Source: Pseudomonadales bacterium
GTDB taxonomy: Bacteria > Pseudomonadota > Gammaproteobacteria > Pseudomonadales > Pseudohongiellaceae
Length of the DNA: 45,003 nt
Direction of reading: 5' to 3'
Assembly: GCA_023257655.1 (NCBI GenBank)
Contig: JALRBQ010000010.1
Location: 1-45,003, forward strand
In this document: piece after piece, positions 1 to 7,660 of the stretch
Layout: every line of letters starts with the position of its first letter
Position numbering within the stretch: position 1 is the first letter of the stretch
Position numbers and translations under genes: made by a program
Notes under the pieces: model-generated
Databases searched by the model: none
What the model was told of the DNA's origin: nothing
The model's input: only the letters and a program-made list of their open reading frames with translations

Positions 1-1
1 G

Positions 2-100
2 CATCACATCAGCATCGATCTTGGGGTTGGCGATGCGCTGGTACGCGATCAGCGTGAACGCTTGTGCAAAGATTTAGCGGCTAGCAATCAGGTGCAATGA
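2..100 (+). CDS. Possible C-terminal fragment of a gene entering from the left
   Basis: One forward frame is open from the window edge to a TGA at 98-100, giving about 32 residues ending in LAASNQVQ. It would end one base before the stop of the convergent DUF1801 gene, a spacing typical of this compact genome. No family is recognisable from so short a piece. A second forward frame (stop near 75) and a reverse frame (open below 72) are also free of stops, so the assignment is weak and the stretch could be non-coding. Confidence 0.25.
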   Translation, partial: HHISIDLGVGDALVRDQRERLCKDLAASNQVQ

Positions 101-101
101 A

Positions 102-569
102 TCAGCGTCGGCGAGATCGGCGCGTCGTGGAGTCGAGTCCACGTTGGTAGATGGCCAGCCATTGCTCCGGTGTGCGCAGGCTGACCAGTTCCCCAATCAG
201 CGCGAAAGGGATCTCATCGGGATAGTTGAAGCGAATACAACTCTTGCCCATGTCCAACCGCCGCTTGCTGTGCTCTGGCCAGGCTGTGACAAACCACTCG
301 AGGAGGCTGGCATCGGCATACAGCCCGAAGTGGTAAAGAACAATACCTTGCTTCTGCGAGGCGATGCTGAGGTAAGGCACAGGCGTGCCCGGCTTGCAGT
401 GATAACCGGCTGGATACAGAGTCAGCGGTACAACCCAGCGCGGCGCACCGGCGAGCACTTCCTGAAAACCGGACGGAAGTGAATCCCGTATCACGCCGTG
501 CAAGCGTCGCATCGGCACCTGTCGTGCCTCTGGCAAGGCGAGCAGGTAGGTCTCGATCGTCTCGGCCAT
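102..569 (-). CDS. DUF1801 (YdhG-like) domain protein
   Basis: A 155-residue soluble protein resembling the DUF1801/YdhG family: it has an N-terminal helix (ETIETYLLALPEARQ), a small alpha/beta core with the PYLSIASQKQGIVLYHFGLY stretch, and the typical MGKSCIRF motif followed by a helix ending in WLAIYQRG. Members are small proteins of the YdhG/iron-chaperone-like fold with no established catalytic role. The start at 569 is chosen because GGGAGGA lies 8 bases upstream; an in-frame codon eight residues earlier lacks such a site. It is transcribed divergently from the NhaC antiporter. The molecular function is unknown. Confidence 0.75.
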   Translation of the reverse strand: MAETIETYLLALPEARQVPMRRLHGVIRDSLPSGFQEVLAGAPRWVVPLTLYPAGYHCKPGTPVPYLSIASQKQGIVLYHFGLYADASLLEWFVTAWPEHSKRRLDMGKSCIRFNYPDEIPFALIGELVSLRTPEQWLAIYQRGLDSTTRRSRRR

Positions 570-735
570 CGTTCGTCTTCCTCCCAATTCCACTGCCCGC
601 GGCTCATGCCCTCGCGGCGGGTTGGACCGTGCAATCGCGCGAGCAAAGGGTGCGCCATCGACAGGGTTTCTCTATACTCTCACTACCATTACAACTACCA
701 CTACCGCCCTCGCCACAGGTGATAGCAGGCACACG

Positions 736-2151
736 ATGTACGAAGCAAACTGGATGTCGGTGCTGCCGCCGTTACTGGCAATTGTACTCGCGATAATCAC
801 TCGTCAGGTCATTCTCTCACTCGGAATTGGTATCTGGGTAGGTTTCTGTATCCTGCAGTCGGTGAATCCCTTTACTGGCCTCGCACTCGGCATCGAGGGC
901 GTGGTGAATGTCTTTGCCGACGCCGGCGACACCCGCGTGCTGATGTTTACACTGATCATCGGCAGTCTCATCGCCACCATTGAAAAAGCCGGTGGAGTGC
1001 GAGGTTTCATTCATCTCCTGGAAAAACACAACTGGGTCACCAACGGGCAGCGTGCGCAATGGCTCGCCTACAGCATCGGCATCATCGTCTTCATCGAATC
1101 CAATATCACGCTGCTTGTGGCCGGCGCTATTTCTCGACCACTGTTTGATCGCTACCGGCTCTCACGCGAGAAGCTGGCCTACATCATCGATTCGACCTCG
1201 GCACCGGTGTGCATCATGATTCCATTGAACGCCTGGGGAGCAATCGTGCTGAGCTTGCTGAGTTCGGCCTCGGTGGAGGACCCGGTAGGGGTCTTTGTGG
1301 CGGCAATTCCCTTCAATTTCTATCCGATTGCCGTGCTGCTGTTCAGCGCCTTCGTCATCGCCCGCAATCTCAATCTCGGCCCCATGCGCAAGGCGGAGGC
1401 GCGCACCCAGCAGGGCGAGTTGCTCTGGCCCAATGCCACGCCGATGGTGGATCCGGCGATTCTCGGCGTGCAGGAGTCCGACAGTGAGCGCGACAAAGCG
1501 CGCTTCATGCTGGTGCCGATTGCGGTGATGGTGCTGTCGATGCCGTTGGGTCTATACCTCACCGGTGACGGCGATCTCAGTGCCGGTTCCGGGTCCACCT
1601 CGGTGCTGTGGGCAGTGTTGGCGGCACTGGCAACGGCCTGGCTACTCGTGTTCCTCGAACGCCGGGCGTCGTTGGATGAATTGATGCACACATTTTTGCG
1701 TGGAGCCGGTGGCTTGCTGCCGGTTGCGATGATCCTGTTGTTCGCGCTGGCGCTCGGAGATGTCGCTAACCTGCTTGGAACCGGAGTGTATGTGGCGCAG
1801 TTGGCACAAGCGACAATTCCCATTCCTGTGCTATTGCCACTGTTGTTCGTTATTTCCGGCTTCATTGCCTTCTCGATAGGTTCGAGTTGGGGCACCTTCG
1901 CCATTATGATTCCGTTGGCCATGCAGATCGCTCTGGCGCTGGCATTGCCTCCCTCCCTGTTTCTCGCGGCGGTTCTGTCCGGTGCGGTGTTTGGTGATCA
2001 TGCCTCACCCATCAGCGATACCACGGTGGTCGCCTCGATGGCGTCAGCCACGGATCACATCGACCACGTGCGTACTCAGTTGCCGTATGCGCTCATCAGC
2101 GGTGCGCTCGCCACGGTCGCGTTTTTCGTAGTTGGCGTGGTGAGTCTCTAG
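736..2151 (+). CDS. nhaC: NhaC-family Na+/H+ antiporter
   Basis: A polytopic inner-membrane protein of 471 residues with roughly a dozen hydrophobic segments. Family marks are the YIIDSTSAPVCIMIPLNAWG block in the middle and the HASPISDTTVVASMAS block near the C-terminus, both typical of NhaC transporters that exchange Na+ (or another cation or organic substrate) for H+. The open frame extends upstream to 622, but that part encodes a low-complexity Thr-rich run over an ACTACC repeat and is not membrane-like. ATG at 736 begins MYEANWMSVLPPLLAIV, a normal NhaC start. The Shine-Dalgarno is weak. It converges with the MerR-cyclase gene, with 9 bases between stops. The exact substrate is not determined. 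Confidence 0.88.
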   Translation: MYEANWMSVLPPLLAIVLAIITRQVILSLGIGIWVGFCILQSVNPFTGLALGIEGVVNVFADAGDTRVLMFTLIIGSLIATIEKAGGVRGFIHLLEKHNWVTNGQRAQWLAYSIGIIVFIESNITLLVAGAISRPLFDRYRLSREKLAYIIDSTSAPVCIMIPLNAWGAIVLSLLSSASVEDPVGVFVAAIPFNFYPIAVLLFSAFVIARNLNLGPMRKAEARTQQGELLWPNATPMVDPAILGVQESDSERDKARFMLVPIAVMVLSMPLGLYLTGDGDLSAGSGSTSVLWAVLAALATAWLLVFLERRASLDELMHTFLRGAGGLLPVAMILLFALALGDVANLLGTGVYVAQLAQATIPIPVLLPLLFVISGFIAFSIGSSWGTFAIMIPLAMQIALALALPPSLFLAAVLSGAVFGDHASPISDTTVVASMASATDHIDHVRTQLPYALISGALATVAFFVVGVVSL

Positions 2152-2160
2152 CCTGATCGA

Positions 2161-3729
2161 TCAGTCGCGTGGCGCCGGCGGGGAGACCAGGTCGATCGCA
2201 CGAATCTCGGTGAGCGGCACGCGCTCGATGTCACTGAACTTCGAGTTGCGCAGACCCTCGTCATCCAGCAGGGAATTGATGCTGGCATAGGTTTCGCGCA
2301 CAAACACCGACTCTTTGCCCTGTGTACGGCGCGCGATACCAAAGTTGATCGTGCTGCGCGTCGCTGCGTCGATCTGGCTAAGCATGCTCTTCGTCGCCCA
2401 GATCGCACCCTGGCGCGCGAAATCGCTGATGCGGGAGGCAAAGTTTATGGTTTCTCCCAGCACCGTGAATTCCACATGGCCGCCGGCGTGATAGCTGCCG
2501 AACCATTCCTGGCCCGAGTTCAGGCCGATATTCAGACAAAGCTCACTAAACCAGCCTTTTCGTGCCTGCCAGATCCGAGTCAGCGAGACCATCAGCTGTT
2601 TCAGTTCCAGAGCACACTGAATCGCATTGAGTCTGTGGTCGCAGTCAGGTTGCGGGAAAAAGTAATACACCATACCGTCTCGGGCATGCTTGCCGTGGGT
2701 GCCATAGTACTTGCGGAAGATGGGTTCACTCTGCTGCCAGATCGCATTAATCAGTTCGAAATACTCCTCCGCGGGCAGTTCGGCACAAATCTTCACGGAA
2801 TTTTGCAGGTCGGCGACCATTACGGTGACGTCGGTCAGGCAGGGTTTGCGTTTCTTCAGCAGTTCATTGATGACGTAATTGCGGTGGCGCAGGAATTCGA
2901 GCAGGTAGTCATTTTTCAGCTCAATTGGGCTGTAGGTGAAGAGAATCCCCTCCCGGTAAAAGCACGCGTACAAGTCGAACGGCGTGGGCTCGCTGGTACC
3001 GGGCACATCGCGCAACAGAATCGGGAAGTGGACCAGCGGTCCCTTGCCGACACTCTCTAACTTTTCGACGCTTGCGAGCACTTCCTGCAACAGACTTAGC
3101 TGCTGTGCCTCGAGAGCCGAGTAGAGCTTGAGGAGTGCCGGCTGTGCCAGACGTCGTTTACCGGCGGCCAGATGCGGTCGCAGCAGGTCGGCGAGGCCGA
3201 GTGGGTCGGTTTTCGCTGCTAACAGCACCTTCAGCAGGTTACGGGAACCGAGGTCACCGGCCAGCGGCGTGTGCACGCCGAAAAGCTGCTCTCTGGCGGC
3301 CTCATTCCACCAGATCAGCTCGAAATTGTTGTTTACCATATAGGCCGGCCCTGGCAGCTCATCGATGGCGATATCGAAGCCCATTTGCGGGGAGGAGGTC
3401 CGGGAGGGCGGTGTGGGGGTGCCTTCGACCGAGCGCGCACTGCCGTCAGCAGGCACGACAGCCAGCTTCGCCGGACTCCGCGTCGCGTTGGCGGGGGTCG
3501 ACAATTGCCGGGCAATCTCTGCCATGCTCAGTCCCTGCTTCTTCAGCGACTGCACCTGCTTGATCCGCTCGACAGCGTCTTCATCGAAATACCCGAGCCG
3601 GGTAGCACGATTACCGTCGCCGATCGGGGTCTTGACCACGGGATTCGGCAGGATACCCTGGGCCACATAATTATTGAGCGTCGCTCTAGATATTCCAGTT
3701 ATTTCAATAAGTTGTTTGCTATTTAGCAT
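2161..3729 (-). CDS. MerR-type HTH / PAS / class III adenylate cyclase fusion
   Basis: 522 residues in three parts. Residues 1-80 are a MerR-like winged helix (SKQLIEITGISRATLNNYV, then GYFDEDAVERIKQVQSLKKQG). Residues about 117-160 look like a PAS fold (ELPGPAYMVNNNFELIWWNE). Residues about 298-480 are a class III nucleotidyl cyclase. Catalytic residues appear intact: metal ligands D307 (VADLQNS) and D351 (HARDGM), substrate-selecting K347 and T422 (EFTVLGETIN), and transition-state N429 and R433. Lys plus Thr is the pattern for ATP, so cAMP is the predicted product. No signal peptide or membrane helix is seen, so it should be cytosolic. A single chain that could bind DNA, sense a ligand and make cAMP is uncommon. 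Its promoter contains three phased palindromes, suggesting autoregulation. Function in vivo is inferred. Confidence 0.85.
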   Translation of the reverse strand: MLNSKQLIEITGISRATLNNYVAQGILPNPVVKTPIGDGNRATRLGYFDEDAVERIKQVQSLKKQGLSMAEIARQLSTPANATRSPAKLAVVPADGSARSVEGTPTPPSRTSSPQMGFDIAIDELPGPAYMVNNNFELIWWNEAAREQLFGVHTPLAGDLGSRNLLKVLLAAKTDPLGLADLLRPHLAAGKRRLAQPALLKLYSALEAQQLSLLQEVLASVEKLESVGKGPLVHFPILLRDVPGTSEPTPFDLYACFYREGILFTYSPIELKNDYLLEFLRHRNYVINELLKKRKPCLTDVTVMVADLQNSVKICAELPAEEYFELINAIWQQSEPIFRKYYGTHGKHARDGMVYYFFPQPDCDHRLNAIQCALELKQLMVSLTRIWQARKGWFSELCLNIGLNSGQEWFGSYHAGGHVEFTVLGETINFASRISDFARQGAIWATKSMLSQIDAATRSTINFGIARRTQGKESVFVRETYASINSLLDDEGLRNSKFSDIERVPLTEIRAIDLVSPPAPRD

Positions 3730-3788
3730 GTGATTTCCACTGTATTGACCTAGGTGGCCGAGACCCGCGTTGCAACGAAAAGGTAGGC

Positions 3789-3818
3789 AGTATAGTTAGG
3801 CTGTCCAAGCAAAGTCAA
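3789..3818 (-). promoter_or_regulatory. Sigma70-type promoter of the MerR-cyclase gene
   Basis: Read on the minus strand, TTGACT (3813-3818) and TATACT (3789-3794) are separated by 18 bases, each close to the sigma70 consensus. Predicted transcription starts near 3782, about 50 bases before the ATG at 3729. A palindromic operator (3796-3808) sits inside the spacer, the position used by many MerR-family regulators, although theirs usually have 19-20 bp spacers. Confidence 0.7.
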
Positions 3819-3860
3819 TGATTAGACTGACTACTTAAACAGCTTATTTAGATAGTCTAA
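3796..3860. promoter_or_regulatory. Three palindromic operator copies at 26-bp intervals
   Basis: Three 13-bp elements of the form TTAGAC-N-GTCTAA: 3796-3808 (TTAGGCTGTCCAA, mirrored changes preserve the symmetry), 3822-3834 (TTAGACTGACTAC, degenerate right half) and 3848-3860 (TTAGATAGTCTAA). Start-to-start distance is 26 bp both times, about 2.5 helical turns. The first lies within the promoter spacer, the other two upstream of -35. They are in the divergent gap between the MerR-cyclase gene and glpE. The cognate protein is not proven; the adjacent MerR-like domain is the obvious candidate, but a TetR-type regulator encoded elsewhere is possible. Confidence 0.7.
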
Positions 3861-3951
3861 AGCGCCACAGACTGCAGGCTGGGCGCGGCGCCAAAGCTGA
3901 AATCTGGTATGCTTTGCGCCTCACAGAGGTCGCACAGGACAGGGCAAACGC

Positions 3952-4257
3952 ATGGGGTTTGAACGCATCGATGTAGAAAGGGCGAAGCAGCTGCTGGCCG
4001 AGGCGCCCGGTAACGGTCTGCAGATTGTGGATGTCAGGGATGAGGGCTCATTTCAGGCCGCCCATATCGACGGTGCCTTGCATCTGGACAACACGACCCT
4101 GGCTGAGTTTCTGGAAACGGCCGAACAAGACAAACCGCTGCTCGTGTATTGCTATCACGGCAATATGAGTCAGGGGGCGGCCGCCTATTTTTCCGAACAG
4201 GGATTCAGTGAAGCTTACAGTTTGGATGGTGGCTTCGAGGCTTGGCGTACCGCCTGA
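3952..4257 (+). CDS. glpE: Thiosulfate sulfurtransferase GlpE (rhodanese)
   Basis: A 101-residue single-domain rhodanese, close to the usual GlpE length of about 108. The active-site loop CYHGNMSQG contains the catalytic Cys and is nearly the GlpE signature. The N-terminal half carries the DVRDEGSFQAAHIDGALHL motif. The enzyme moves sulfane sulfur from thiosulfate to cyanide or thioredoxin-like acceptors in the cytosol. The gene is divergent from the MerR-cyclase gene, and its upstream region contains the operator array. A -10-like TATGCT lies at 3908-3913 without a good -35. Its last 43 bases overlap, tail to tail, the end of the membrane-protein gene on the other strand. Confidence 0.88.
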   Translation: MGFERIDVERAKQLLAEAPGNGLQIVDVRDEGSFQAAHIDGALHLDNTTLAEFLETAEQDKPLLVYCYHGNMSQGAAAYFSEQGFSEAYSLDGGFEAWRTA

Positions 4258-4658
4258 TCCGGATCATTTCCGGGTGCCTGGACAGGATTGTCCGCCTTCT
4301 CGAACTGCCGTTTGGCAGTGAACGCCGTCGCCATATACAGCATCGACAGCATCGCCCAGGCGAAGATTTCGAACAGCCAGAGCGCATGACTGGCGGGTAA
4401 CAGAAATTTCGACAGGGCGATCCAGCCCGCCCAGGCGGCCAGGACCAGCAGGGGGACAGCGGCGACGAGTTTCCAGTAACCTTGCCAGAAACGCAGGGCC
4501 GACACTGGCAAGACGGCACTGCCAGCCGTAACCAATAGCACGATGAGCACCATCACCAGGTTCCAGACTGGGTTCGAGCTTGCATCGGCACTGGCTGCCA
4601 GTGACGGCAGAGCAATCAGGAAGCAAGAGACCAGAAGCGAGGAGCGGAGCAATGTCAT
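4215..4658 (-). CDS. Small membrane protein of unknown function with signal peptide
   Basis: 147 residues if begun at 4658 (MTLLRSSLLVSCFLIALPSL). An N-terminal signal peptide ends near LAASADASS. Three hydrophobic segments follow (NLVMVLIVLLVTAGSAVL, LVAAVPLLVLAAWAGWIAL and ALWLFEIFAWAMLSMLYMA), then a polar C-terminal tail rich in Asn, Pro and Lys. No known domain is recognised. An upstream in-frame start at 4709 would put 17 charged residues before the signal peptide, which is unlikely. The gene overlaps the 3' end of glpE by 43 bases on the opposite strand, so the last 14 codons are antisense to coding sequence. Confidence 0.55.
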   Translation of the reverse strand: MTLLRSSLLVSCFLIALPSLAASADASSNPVWNLVMVLIVLLVTAGSAVLPVSALRFWQGYWKLVAAVPLLVLAAWAGWIALSKFLLPASHALWLFEIFAWAMLSMLYMATAFTAKRQFEKADNPVQAPGNDPDQAVRQASKPPSKL

Positions 4659-4959
4659 GGGAGATTGGATCCTGTGATTGCGGAACAAGCGTGCGAGCAA
4701 ATCAGCCACCAGCTTTTTTTCGAGACATCACGTCTGTGCCGCGTTCGCGTGTCGGCAGGTGACCAATGCGACACTCTCATTTGAAATATTAATGGCATTA
4801 CTTGCATAAATAGGATTACTGGTATCGCTGGCGTTTGACTAGCGCGTATCGACATCGGTTTGCCCGGTGTGCCATTTGGGGGTGTATTAAAGCAGAGCCG
4901 GTAGTCCGGTAACAGTCTTGATGCGAACCCGATGGCAGTTCTCGGTTACAATTCTCGCT

Positions 4960-4965
4960 TATAAT
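4960..4965 (+). promoter_or_regulatory. Candidate -10 element for ppc
   Basis: TATAAT matches the sigma70 consensus exactly and lies about 105 bases before the ppc ATG. No -35 resembling TTGACA is present 16-18 bases upstream (AGTTCT at 17), so activity may be weak or activator-dependent. Confidence 0.3.
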
Positions 4966-5009
4966 ACGAAACGGCGCTCGCCGGCGCAGGCAAGCAATGG
5001 CGACTGCAC

Positions 5010-5049
5010 CACTCAGCCGCTCTCAATCACTCTCAACCACTCTCAGCCA
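5010..5049 (+). repeat. Four 10-bp direct repeats in the ppc leader
   Basis: Four consecutive decamers: CACTCAGCCG, CTCTCAATCA, CTCTCAACCA, CTCTCAGCCA. They end 21 bases before the ppc start, downstream of the candidate -10, so they would lie in the mRNA leader as a C/A/T-rich unstructured tract. Confidence 0.7.
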
Positions 5050-5070
5050 GGGAAATACAGGCAACGCACT

Positions 5071-7644
5071 ATGTCGGAAGTGAAAATCAGTCAAGAGTAC
5101 GCCGATCTGGTGGAGTTGAATTATCAGGTCTATAACGCCCTGTTTCTCACTCTTCCACTGGATGCCGTTGAACAAACCGGTCTGTTGCTGCCCCTGCTGG
5201 AAGCGGCGTCAGCGAAAGGTCTGGAAGAAAACCAGCACCCCGACCAGATCATCGAAGCCTTCTTTGCCGCACATAAGCCGCATTTCAGTGAGAAGGACAA
5301 GCACGAGTTCCTGTTCAAGATCATCCAGTATGTCGAGCGCCAGGTCGTGCTGGTCGATGCGCTGGAAGACGCGGCCTTCAGCCAGATCCACCACACAGAA
5401 GAAAACGATGTGTTGCGCAAGCTGATCGACCGTGCGCATGCGGACAACCTCGAAGCCAAGTTCAAGCGCGTGCTGGAGAAATTTGGCAGCCGCATCATCC
5501 TCACCGCACACCCGACTCAGTTTTATCCCGGCCAGGTGTTGGCAATCATCACCGACCTCGTGTCGTCGGTGAAGCAGAACGATATCGCGCTGTCACGTGA
5601 CCTGTTACAGCAACTGGGCAATACACCTTTCTTCAACAAGAAGAAACCGACACCCTATGACGAGGCGATCAGTCTGTCCTGGTATCTGGTCAACATCTTC
5701 TACGAAGCGGTGGGCGGCATACTGGATTCACTGGCACCTTATGCCGAAGATCGGCCGGGCGCCATCAAGCAACTGCTAGGCATCGGCTTTTGGCCAGGTG
5801 GTGACCGTGATGGCAATCCGTTCGTCGACACCCAGGTAACGATGAGCGTCGCCAACAAGTTGCGCTCGCTGATTCTGGCTTGCTACCACGAAAATCTGCG
5901 CGAACTGAAACGCCGCTTCAGCTTTGCCGAGACCTACGAGGTGCTCGAGAAGATGGAGCACCGCCTGCATGAAGAACTGAGCGGCGAAATCCGCAATCGG
6001 GTAACGCTGGGAGAGTTGCTGGCGTGCCTGGAGAAGGTCGAAGCCCTGGTGGTCGCGAAGCACCAGGGACTGTTCGTCAGTCGTCTGCATTCCATGCGCC
6101 GCAAGCTCTGCGCGTTCGGTCTGCATTTTGCCACTCTCGATATCCGGCAAGACGCGCGCGTCATCCATCGCACCCTCGCGGCCGTGCTACAAGCCAAACC
6201 GGGACTCCTGCCGACGAACTTTGATGATCTGCCCGAGTCCGAGCAGATTGATAGGTTGCTGGCCTTGCGCGGTGATATCGACATCGCTCGGCTCGAAGAT
6301 CCGATTCACGTCGACACGCTGCGATCACTCGCCGTGATTCGCGACATCCAAAAGCTGAACGGCGAGGGCGGTTGCCATCGCTACATCATCAGCAATTGCA
6401 GTGGTGCACTGGATATCGCCCGGTTGATCGGCCTGTTTCAACTGATGGGTTGGACCCTGGATGCGCTCAGCGTCGACATCATTCCCCTGTTCGAATCGAT
6501 CAGGGATCTTACCGAGGCGGGCAATAGCATGGCGCGCTTGTATGCGCTGAAACCGTACCGGGATCATCTGCGGCGCAGGAACAATCAGCAAACTGTCATG
6601 CTGGGCTTCTCCGATGGCACCAAGGATGGTGGCTATCTTATGGCGAACTGGTCCATCTATCAGGCCAAAGAAGACCTCACTGCAGTGTCCCGCATCGCCA
6701 ATGTGGAAATCGCCTTCTTCGACGGTCGCGGCGGTCCGCCGGCGCGTGGCGGCGGTAGCACCTACGAATTCTATGCGGCGCTCGGCAAGACCATCGAGAG
6801 CAACCAGATCCAGCTCACTGTGCAGGGTCAGACTGTTAGCTCGTACTACGGCAACATGACCGCTGCGAAACACAATCTGAAACAACTGCTCGCTGCCGGG
6901 CTGGAGAATAATTTGTACGATCGGCCGGAGCGTGAGTTGAGTTCGGCCCAGCGCGCGCTGATCAAGCAACTCGCGGAACTGAGCTACAACAGCTATCTCG
7001 AATTCAAGAACCATCCACTGTTTATCCCGTACCTCGAGCAGATGAGTACCCTGAAATATTACGGTCGCACCAATATCGGCAGCCGGCCGACGAAACGAGG
7101 AGGAGCAGAGGGCCTTAAATTTGAAGACCTGCGCGCGATACCCTTCGTCGGCGCATGGTCACAACTTAAGCAGAATGTGCCGGGCTATTACGGATTGGGT
7201 ACGGCGCTCAGCGCGCTGGAACAGGCAGGGCGGTTGGACGAGTGCCAGGCACTCTATCGGCAGTCCCGATTCTTCAAGGCACTCATTGATAACAGCATGC
7301 AATCGATGAGCAAGACCGACTTCTCTCTCACTGCCTATATGCAGGAAAACCCGCGGTTCGGAGCGTTCTGGCAAATGATTCATGATGAGTTCGTTCTGAG
7401 CAAGTCGATGGCGCTGAAAGTCTCCGGTCAGTCCGTGCTACTGGAAGACAACGCGAGCAGTCGTATGAGTATTGCCCTGCGACAGACTGTCGTGATGCCG
7501 CTGCTCCTGATTCAACAGTACGCCCTGATGCGTGTGACAGAATTGTCCGCGAAAAACGAGCAGGATCCGGAGATCGCCGTCTACGAAAAGATGGTCATGC
7601 GTAGTCTGTTCGGCAACATCAACGCCTCACGCAATTCGGCGTGA
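5071..7644 (+). CDS. ppc: Phosphoenolpyruvate carboxylase, divergent type
   Basis: 857 residues. It carboxylates PEP with bicarbonate to oxaloacetate in the cytosol to refill the TCA cycle. Catalytic signatures: LTAHPTQ with His147, GGDRDGNP in the first third, FDGRGGPPARGGG (Arg553) in the centre, and GSRPTKR near residue 675. The canonical proteobacterial forms are TAHPTE, FHGRGGSVGRGG and a QNTG carboxyl end. Here Gln replaces Glu after TAHPT, the loop is DGRGGPPARGG, and the protein ends SLFGNINASRNSA. From memory these variants resemble the PEPC type common in Bacteroidetes. The start at 5071 (MSEVKISQEY) follows an AGG-containing leader; the frame upstream is non-homologous. A 10-bp-stem hairpin spans the stop codon. 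Confidence 0.93.
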   Translation: MSEVKISQEYADLVELNYQVYNALFLTLPLDAVEQTGLLLPLLEAASAKGLEENQHPDQIIEAFFAAHKPHFSEKDKHEFLFKIIQYVERQVVLVDALEDAAFSQIHHTEENDVLRKLIDRAHADNLEAKFKRVLEKFGSRIILTAHPTQFYPGQVLAIITDLVSSVKQNDIALSRDLLQQLGNTPFFNKKKPTPYDEAISLSWYLVNIFYEAVGGILDSLAPYAEDRPGAIKQLLGIGFWPGGDRDGNPFVDTQVTMSVANKLRSLILACYHENLRELKRRFSFAETYEVLEKMEHRLHEELSGEIRNRVTLGELLACLEKVEALVVAKHQGLFVSRLHSMRRKLCAFGLHFATLDIRQDARVIHRTLAAVLQAKPGLLPTNFDDLPESEQIDRLLALRGDIDIARLEDPIHVDTLRSLAVIRDIQKLNGEGGCHRYIISNCSGALDIARLIGLFQLMGWTLDALSVDIIPLFESIRDLTEAGNSMARLYALKPYRDHLRRRNNQQTVMLGFSDGTKDGGYLMANWSIYQAKEDLTAVSRIANVEIAFFDGRGGPPARGGGSTYEFYAALGKTIESNQIQLTVQGQTVSSYYGNMTAAKHNLKQLLAAGLENNLYDRPERELSSAQRALIKQLAELSYNSYLEFKNHPLFIPYLEQMSTLKYYGRTNIGSRPTKRGGAEGLKFEDLRAIPFVGAWSQLKQNVPGYYGLGTALSALEQAGRLDECQALYRQSRFFKALIDNSMQSMSKTDFSLTAYMQENPRFGAFWQMIHDEFVLSKSMALKVSGQSVLLEDNASSRMSIALRQTVVMPLLLIQQYALMRVTELSAKNEQDPEIAVYEKMVMRSLFGNINASRNSA

Positions 7645-7648
7645 GGCG
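7623..7648. terminator. Hairpin over the ppc stop codon (possible bidirectional terminator)
   Basis: CGCCTCACGC (7623-7632) and GCGTGAGGCG (7639-7648) form a perfect 10-bp stem with a 6-base loop. It includes the ppc stop (7642-7644) and lies 12 bases before the stop of the convergent TPR gene. Neither strand has a T-run after it, so it may be an mRNA-end-stabilising hairpin or a weak terminator rather than a classical intrinsic one. Confidence 0.5.
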
Positions 7649-7660
7649 AGGGCTACCGAC

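Larger units (their letters stand above)
4659..5070. other. Divergent intergenic region upstream of ppc
   Basis: About 410 bases without a convincing gene. It contains an A/T-rich patch (4780-4815), a near-perfect -10 hexamer TATAAT at 4960-4965 with no good -35 at the matching distance, and an array of 10-bp direct repeats at 5010-5049. The ppc frame stays open upstream to 4918, but the predicted residues there are not PEPC-like. Confidence 0.5.

Noticed and set aside
622..735. N-terminal extension of the NhaC antiporter
   Set aside because: It encodes a Thr-rich run from an ACTACC microrepeat and lacks homology; ATG 736 gives a normal NhaC start.
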